Shown piece by piece: positions 29,613 to 34,182 of a stretch of DNA of 34,182 bases. The translations under genes were made by a program, and so were the position numbers. Below the pieces are notes generated by a model that was not told where the DNA came from, did not search any database, and saw only the letters and a list, made by a program, of their open reading frames with translations. The DNA comes from Ktedonobacterales bacterium (lineage in GTDB: Bacteria; Chloroflexota; Ktedonobacteria; Ktedonobacterales; JADMIN01): contig JANWHL010000066.1 in the NCBI GenBank assembly GCA_025450405.1, positions 1 through 34,182 of the forward strand. Direction: 5' to 3'. Position 1 is the first letter of the stretch, and each line of letters starts with the position of its first letter.

Positions 29613-30440
29613 ATGGCACGTGAGACCCAGGCTGATATTGTCGTTGGGGTGCCGGTTGAGGTGGCTTATCGCGCCTGGAGCGACTTCGAGAGCTTCCCGC
29701 GGTTCATGAACCATGTCAAAGAGGTCCGGCGGGTGGACGCGAGCGGGCAGCGTATCCACTGGAAGGCCAGCGTCGGCGGCACCCCTCAGGAGTGGGATGC
29801 CGAGGTGATCGACCTCACCCCCAACCAGCGCGTCGCCTGGCGGAGTGTTTCCGGCACGGCCAACGACGGCGCCGTGGAGTTCGAGCCGCAAGGCACCAAT
29901 ACCCGTGTGCTCGTCCGCCTCAACTACGATCCGCCGGCGGGGGTGGCCGGCGACACCGCCGACGCCCTCTTCCAGGCGACTGCGCGCGCCGTGGCGGACG
30001 ACTTGAGGAACTTCAAGCAACTGATCGAGACCGGAAAGGTGTCCGGGGGCGGTCTCCCGTGGCCGGCGTGGCTCGGCATCGGGCTGGGCGGCTCGGCTAT
30101 CCTCGCCGGTATCGTCCTGGGCGCCTGGTACGGCATGAAGCAGAACCAGACATCCCGCACGCGCGCGAATAAAAACGCGAACAAGCAGATGCGGCGCGCC
30201 GCACGGACCTTCCAGTGGAACGTGATCCGGGGCGCGTCGCAGGGCGCGGCCAAAGGCGCCGCCAGGGGTGTCGCCCAGGCCATGCGGAGTCAGTCCAAGT
30301 TCCCGTCCGCATGGAATTGGAACCTGGCCCAGATCCGCGGCGCTCAGCGGACCGTCAAGGGTTCCGCGAACATCCAGCCACGCATTCTGAGCTGGGACGC
30401 GGTCAAGGCCCGGACAGGCCGCACCGGCACGCGCGGTTAA
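29613..30440 (+). CDS. SRPBCC family protein with TM segment and basic C-terminal tail
   Basis: ADIVVGVPVEVAYRAWSDFESFPRFMNHVKEVRRVD..WDAEVIDLTPNQRVAWRSVSG..; LPWPAWLGIGLGGSAILAGIVLGAWYG; K/R/N-rich tail. Confidence 0.9.
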   Translation: MARETQADIVVGVPVEVAYRAWSDFESFPRFMNHVKEVRRVDASGQRIHWKASVGGTPQEWDAEVIDLTPNQRVAWRSVSGTANDGAVEFEPQGTNTRVLVRLNYDPPAGVAGDTADALFQATARAVADDLRNFKQLIETGKVSGGGLPWPAWLGIGLGGSAILAGIVLGAWYGMKQNQTSRTRANKNANKQMRRAARTFQWNVIRGASQGAAKGAARGVAQAMRSQSKFPSAWNWNLAQIRGAQRTVKGSANIQPRILSWDAVKARTGRTGTRG

Positions 30441-30460
30441 CGCGGGTTCCTCACCCCCTG

Positions 30461-30488
30461 CCCCCTCTCCATCGCGATGGAGAGGGGG
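30461..30488. terminator. Perfect 28-nt palindrome, member of the CCTCACCCC hairpin family
   Basis: CCCCCTCTCCATCGCGATGGAGAGGGGG, 21 nt after the SRPBCC stop, between convergent genes. Confidence 0.55.
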
Positions 30489-30575
30489 TTCGGCGTTCTT
30501 GCGCCATCCGACGTGACCAGGTGCTTGTCCGGATTGCGGAGGGGCGGCCGGCACTCGCGGCGGGAGCGATGTCGG

Positions 30576-31229
30576 TCAGGCCATCTCGGCCAGCCGGTCG
30601 ATCGCGAATGCGGCGGGCCGGCCTTCGGCGGCCCAGCGTCGCACGTCGCCCGACGCGCGGAGCGCCTGGCCGAGCGCGAGCCCGGCGGGGACCGCCTCGC
30701 CGAAGCGCTCCCACCACGGCGCCGTCGCGCTTTCGCCCATGTTTTCGGCCGCGCCCATGGCCCACTCCACCAGCAGGGCTAGCAGCGCCACCTCCAGTGT
30801 CGCGTCCGTCGGGCCGGTCACGGCAATCGCGCCCTTGCGCATGTAGGGGATCGCTTCGAAGAGCGCGGCGGCGCCCGCCACGCTGTCGCGCGACGCGTAG
30901 CGCACGTCGCGCAGGCGGGCCATGCGCACGGCCCCGGCGCAGAGCGGGCACGGCTCGGTCGTCGTGTAGAGCACGCAGTCCTCGGGTGCCGTGGCGCCCC
31001 AGTCCAGAGCGATCAGCGCGTTCACCTCAGCGTGGGCCAGGCGCTGACCACAGAGCAGCCGCCCTTCAGCCTTGCCCTCGCCGATGCGGTTCCGACCACG
31101 CGCCAGGATCGTCCCCGCCCGATCGGTCACCACCGCGCCGATCGGCAGCGACCCCGCGCGGTACGCCGCCCACGCCTCTTCGATGCAGGCCCGCCAGGGC
31201 TCGTCGAGTCGATCCCACATCGGCACCAC
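30576..31229 (-). CDS. Nucleoside deaminase-like protein (TadA/CDA fold, COG0590-like)
   Basis: IGAVVTDRAGTILARGRNRIGE; HAEVNALIAL; TTTEPCPLCAGAVRMARLRDVRYASRD (HAE + PCxxC zinc site). Confidence 0.92.
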   Translation of the reverse strand: MVPMWDRLDEPWRACIEEAWAAYRAGSLPIGAVVTDRAGTILARGRNRIGEGKAEGRLLCGQRLAHAEVNALIALDWGATAPEDCVLYTTTEPCPLCAGAVRMARLRDVRYASRDSVAGAAALFEAIPYMRKGAIAVTGPTDATLEVALLALLVEWAMGAAENMGESATAPWWERFGEAVPAGLALGQALRASGDVRRWAAEGRPAAFAIDRLAEMA

Positions 31230-31253
31230 CTCCTTCCTTCTTGCCCGCCGGCG

Positions 31254-32339
31254 TCAGCCGCGCTCGCGTTCGCGCAGCAGCCGGAGCAGCACCGGCTCGA
31301 TCGCCGCGCGTAGCGTCGCGTTGGCATAGCCAATCCAGGCTATCGGCGTCTCGGTGTCCAGCGGCGCGTCCAGCGAGCCGCCTGACCCATCGGTGAGCAC
31401 CACCCCGGCCGCGGCGGCGACGAGCGCCGCGCAGATGTCGTATGGATGACACGGCAGGTGGCCGGACGCCGCCGCGAACTGGGGACGCAGGTCCGCGATG
31501 AAGCGGTCCTGCCCGGTCATCAGGGCGAAGAGCTGGCCGCCGGTCGAGATGTACTGGTCGTCGTAGATCGGCGGAGGCTCCATGGCCGGTCCCGCCAACT
31601 CGCGCAGCAGCCGGTCTTCCAGCGCGGCGATGTCGGCCTTGGCCCAGGGCAGCCCCTTGAAGAGGCTGGCGAAGCCGTGTTCCAGCGTCGCGTTCGCCGC
31701 GGGACGGAAGCGCAGTGGCGCCTCGGTGCCCGTCAGCAGATCGCGCGTCACGCCCGCCGTGCCCGCGCCGCGGACCGCCCAGACCTGGTCGGCCAGATAC
31801 GCGCGATGGGTCGGCAGCTCCGTCTGGACCGCCGCGCGAATATCCGCCAGGCGCGCGGGCGCCTCTCCGCGCTCCCACCATCCCGGCGCCGTCACCGGCG
31901 CCACCGCCGCGAGTGACCACGCGGAGCGCTTGCCATACATCAGCCCGCGCGTCCCATCCACCGGATCGGCGATCACGACAAACCGGGCCGCCGCCGGGTT
32001 GGCGCCGCGCGGGACCATCGCCCGCCCTTCGGGCCAACCCTCCGCCACCAGGGCGAAGGACACTCCCCAGTCGGTCGCCCACGCCTCGAATCCCGGCACG
32101 AGCACCTCATCGGCCACGCGGTCGAGGGCGAAGATCGTGTCGCCGCCCTCATGACCCACGGCCGTGGCCAGCGCATGGTCATCCTCTGCCTGGCCATTGC
32201 CATCCGCGCGCGCCCGCTCGCTCAGGCGTGCCCAGAGATGGGCCTGGAGATCTCGGTGCAGCCCGCGCAGCCGCTCCACGAAATCGCCCGGCGGTCGCGG
32301 CAGATCGTCACTCACGTTCGGACCATCCGTGGCGGGCAT
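31254..32339 (-). CDS. Divergent inositol monophosphatase-fold (FIG superfamily) protein
   Basis: VVIADPVDGTRGLMYGKRSAWSLAAVA resembles DPxDGT; HPYDICAALVAAAAGVVLTDGSG resembles WDxAAxxLI..AGG. Start MPATDGPN at 32339. Confidence 0.78.
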   Translation of the reverse strand: MPATDGPNVSDDLPRPPGDFVERLRGLHRDLQAHLWARLSERARADGNGQAEDDHALATAVGHEGGDTIFALDRVADEVLVPGFEAWATDWGVSFALVAEGWPEGRAMVPRGANPAAARFVVIADPVDGTRGLMYGKRSAWSLAAVAPVTAPGWWERGEAPARLADIRAAVQTELPTHRAYLADQVWAVRGAGTAGVTRDLLTGTEAPLRFRPAANATLEHGFASLFKGLPWAKADIAALEDRLLRELAGPAMEPPPIYDDQYISTGGQLFALMTGQDRFIADLRPQFAAASGHLPCHPYDICAALVAAAAGVVLTDGSGGSLDAPLDTETPIAWIGYANATLRAAIEPVLLRLLRERERG

Positions 32340-32349
32340 CGCGTGCTCC

Positions 32350-33264
32350 TCAGGCGCCGCCACGGCGCAGACGCGGCAGCCGGCTGGTCCGCCGGGTCGA
32401 CGGCTGGGCATAGTTCGAGAACGACGGCACGGGTGGCGGCGGAGCGGGCGGCGCTGGTGTCAGCACCAGATTGCTCCCACGTTGCTCCACATGCACGACC
32501 CCAGCCTGGGCCGCCGCGTCCAGAAAATCGCGCCAGCGCCGGAAGCCGAACGCCCGCACACTGAACGCTGGATTGAGCAGACGGAGGTAATCGTAAACCG
32601 TGGAGTCCAGCGTGTTGCTGCCGCGGTCCTGCATCTCCAGCACGGATTGGCGCAGGAAGGCAAACGCCTGGTCCAGCGTGGTCGGGCTCGCCATGTCGCC
32701 CTCACTCGCCGGTTCCGCTCCCGCCGCCGGTCCCGTGGCCGCCGCGCCGTGGGGCGCCGCCGGGGTGGGCTCGTCGTCGGAGAGCACGTCCTCGTAGGTG
32801 TCGAATTTGTGGACATTGCGCGCCAATGCCGCGCTGGCCGAGCCCGCCACCGCCACCACGTCCACCCGCTTGCCCATCCGGATCAGCTCCTGAACGAGCG
32901 GGAGCAGGTCGCTATCGCCCGAGAGCAGCACGAACGAATCAATGTGGGGGCTGGTGAAGGCCACACGCATCGCGTCCACCACCATCTGGATGTCCGCGTG
33001 GTTCTTCTCGGAGCCTTTCGTGAGCCGCGGCAGGTGCGAGAGGCCAAAGCCGCGCTCGCGCAGCGCCGTGCCCAGCGCGGCGTAGCGGTCGAAGTCGCCG
33101 TACGCCTCGCGCAGCACCAGTTCGCCCTTCTCGCGCTTTAGCGCGTCCACCAGCCGCCCGGCGTCCAGGGCACGGCCCGTGCGCTCCAGCCCGATGGCAA
33201 AGTTCGCCAGGTCGAGCAATACTGCCCACCGATGCTCGGCCGCGACGGCCAGCGGGACTCCCAT
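32350..33264 (-). CDS. NYN domain (LabA-like) protein with C-terminal OST-HTH/LOTUS-like domain
   Basis: AVLLDLANFAIG..; KGSEKNHADIQMVVDAMRVAFTSPHIDSFVLLSGDSDLLPLVQELIRMGKRVDVVAVAGSASAALARNVHKFDTYED; C-terminal LRLLNPAFSVRAFGFRRWRDFLDAAAQAGVVHVEQRGSNLVLTP. Confidence 0.88.
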   Translation of the reverse strand: MGVPLAVAAEHRWAVLLDLANFAIGLERTGRALDAGRLVDALKREKGELVLREAYGDFDRYAALGTALRERGFGLSHLPRLTKGSEKNHADIQMVVDAMRVAFTSPHIDSFVLLSGDSDLLPLVQELIRMGKRVDVVAVAGSASAALARNVHKFDTYEDVLSDDEPTPAAPHGAAATGPAAGAEPASEGDMASPTTLDQAFAFLRQSVLEMQDRGSNTLDSTVYDYLRLLNPAFSVRAFGFRRWRDFLDAAAQAGVVHVEQRGSNLVLTPAPPAPPPPVPSFSNYAQPSTRRTSRLPRLRRGGA

Positions 33265-33337
33265 CGCGCCTCCTCGATTCGGCCTCACTCTTGCTGGTTC
33301 TTGGGTAGTCAGCGCTCGCGAGCGCCCACCTGGCCGC

Positions 33338-33346
33338 AGTGTACCA
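33338..33346 (-). promoter_or_regulatory. Candidate extended -10 (TGGTACACT) of the NYN operon
   Basis: About 74 nt upstream of the start at 33264. Confidence 0.35.
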
Positions 33347-33439
33347 CAGGCGCGGCGCGGCGGGCGGCGATGTCCATCTGGCGGCCCGTTAATCCGCTCT
33401 TGACAACTGACCTGGTTTCATGTTGGAATGGGCCATGAT

Positions 33440-33471
33440 GGGCGGGCGACCCTCCAAGTGATCGCCCGCCC
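33440..33471 (+). other. Leader hairpin 1 upstream of the ECF sigma gene
   Basis: GGGCGGGCGA - 12 nt - TCGCCCGCCC, perfect 10-bp stem. Confidence 0.75.
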
Positions 33472-33498
33472 GGCGGTCCGGGTCACCTTCCCCACTGG

Positions 33499-33519
33499 AC
33501 TTGCCGGCACTCGGCAAGT
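33499..33519 (+). other. Leader hairpin 2 upstream of the ECF sigma gene
   Basis: ACTTGCCG-GCACT-CGGCAAGT, perfect 8-bp stem. Confidence 0.75.
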
Positions 33520-33574
33520 CGTTACTCGGCACTTACATGGGCCCGAGGTGCGCCGTTCAACGAGGAGTGGTGCA

Positions 33575-34182
33575 GTGCAGGACGGTTGGGCGGATGACGC
33601 GCTGTGGCATGGGCTGCGCGCACGTGACCCTCGGGCGCTGGAGGCCTTGATCGCGCAATACGCGCGCGAGATCGCCTACTTTGTACGCAACCTGCTCGAC
33701 GGCGTCGGCACCCTCCAGGACGCCGAAGAGTGCGTGCAGGACGCCTTCGTCGTCGCCTGGGACGAGATCGCGGACTTCGATCCGCGCCGCGGCGCGCTGC
33801 GGACCTGGCTGACGATGCGCGCCAAATATCTGGCGCTCGACCGCCGCCGGCAGTTGCAGCGACGCCACGCCATTGTGGCGCCCACGCTGGACAGCGTCCA
33901 TCACGACTCCGCGCACGGCGCGGACGGACCGGACCTCGCGAGCATCCAGATGGCCGAGCGGTCCGAAAGTCTCGAGAAGCTGCTCGAACGGCGCGAGCAG
34001 CAGGAAGACCTCCGGCAAGCGCTGGAGCGCCTGCCGGAGTTGGAGCGCCTGCTCGTCTACCTCCGCTACTTCCGCCTCAAGAACATCGAGGAAATCGCCG
34101 CGCGCACTGGCCTGACGCGGCGCGCCATCGATACGCGCCTCTGGCGGGCCCGCAAGGTGCTGCGCGATGCCCTGGAAGACAA
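33575..34182 (+). CDS. RNA polymerase sigma factor, ECF/sigma-70 family (3' truncated by window end)
   Basis: GTG start with GAGGAG Shine-Dalgarno; translation VQDGWADDALWHGLRARDPRALEALIAQYAREIAYFVRNLL..DAEECVQDAFVVAWDEIADFDPRRGALRTWLTMRAKYLALDRRRQ..LRQALERLPELERLLVYLRYFRLKNIEEIAARTGLTRRAIDTRLWRARKVLRDALED matches region 2 and region 4 layout. Absent from the ORF track. Confidence 0.9.
   Translation, partial: MQDGWADDALWHGLRARDPRALEALIAQYAREIAYFVRNLLDGVGTLQDAEECVQDAFVVAWDEIADFDPRRGALRTWLTMRAKYLALDRRRQLQRRHAIVAPTLDSVHHDSAHGADGPDLASIQMAERSESLEKLLERREQQEDLRQALERLPELERLLVYLRYFRLKNIEEIAARTGLTRRAIDTRLWRARKVLRDALED

Noticed and set aside
33557-34018. Minus-strand 153-aa ORF at the right edge
   Set aside because: Antisense to a clear ECF sigma factor reading frame on the plus strand.

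Overview
This is a GC-rich chromosomal window. The gene content (ppdK, rpmB–asp23–fakA/fakB block, fmt–rlmN, PadR/MFS) and style suggest a Chloroflexota-like bacterium, but the taxonomy is inference. I support about 28 protein genes, including one at the right edge that is missing from the supplied ORF track (GTG-start ECF sigma factor, truncated by the window end). I found no rRNA, tRNA, CRISPR array, transposase or prophage. Main points for a second look: (1) a tight minus-strand operon of NYN–OST-HTH (LabA-like) RNase, divergent inositol-monophosphatase-fold protein and nucleoside-deaminase-like protein, divergent from an ECF sigma gene with two strong leader hairpins; (2) a 16-bp motif shared upstream of both padR and the adjacent MFS gene, a probable PadR operator; (3) a family of GC-rich hairpins of the type CCTCACCCC..CCCCTCTnn..nnAGAGGGG sitting just after stop codons, mostly between convergent genes, plus other dispersed intergenic repeats; (4) overlapping face-to-face promoters between rpmB and asp23; (5) a cupredoxin / NosD-like beta-helix–PLDc_N fusion / GNAT operon; (6) a thiol-dioxygenase-like cupin next to an LLM flavin oxidoreductase. 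All functional names come from motif recognition by eye; no database searches were run.
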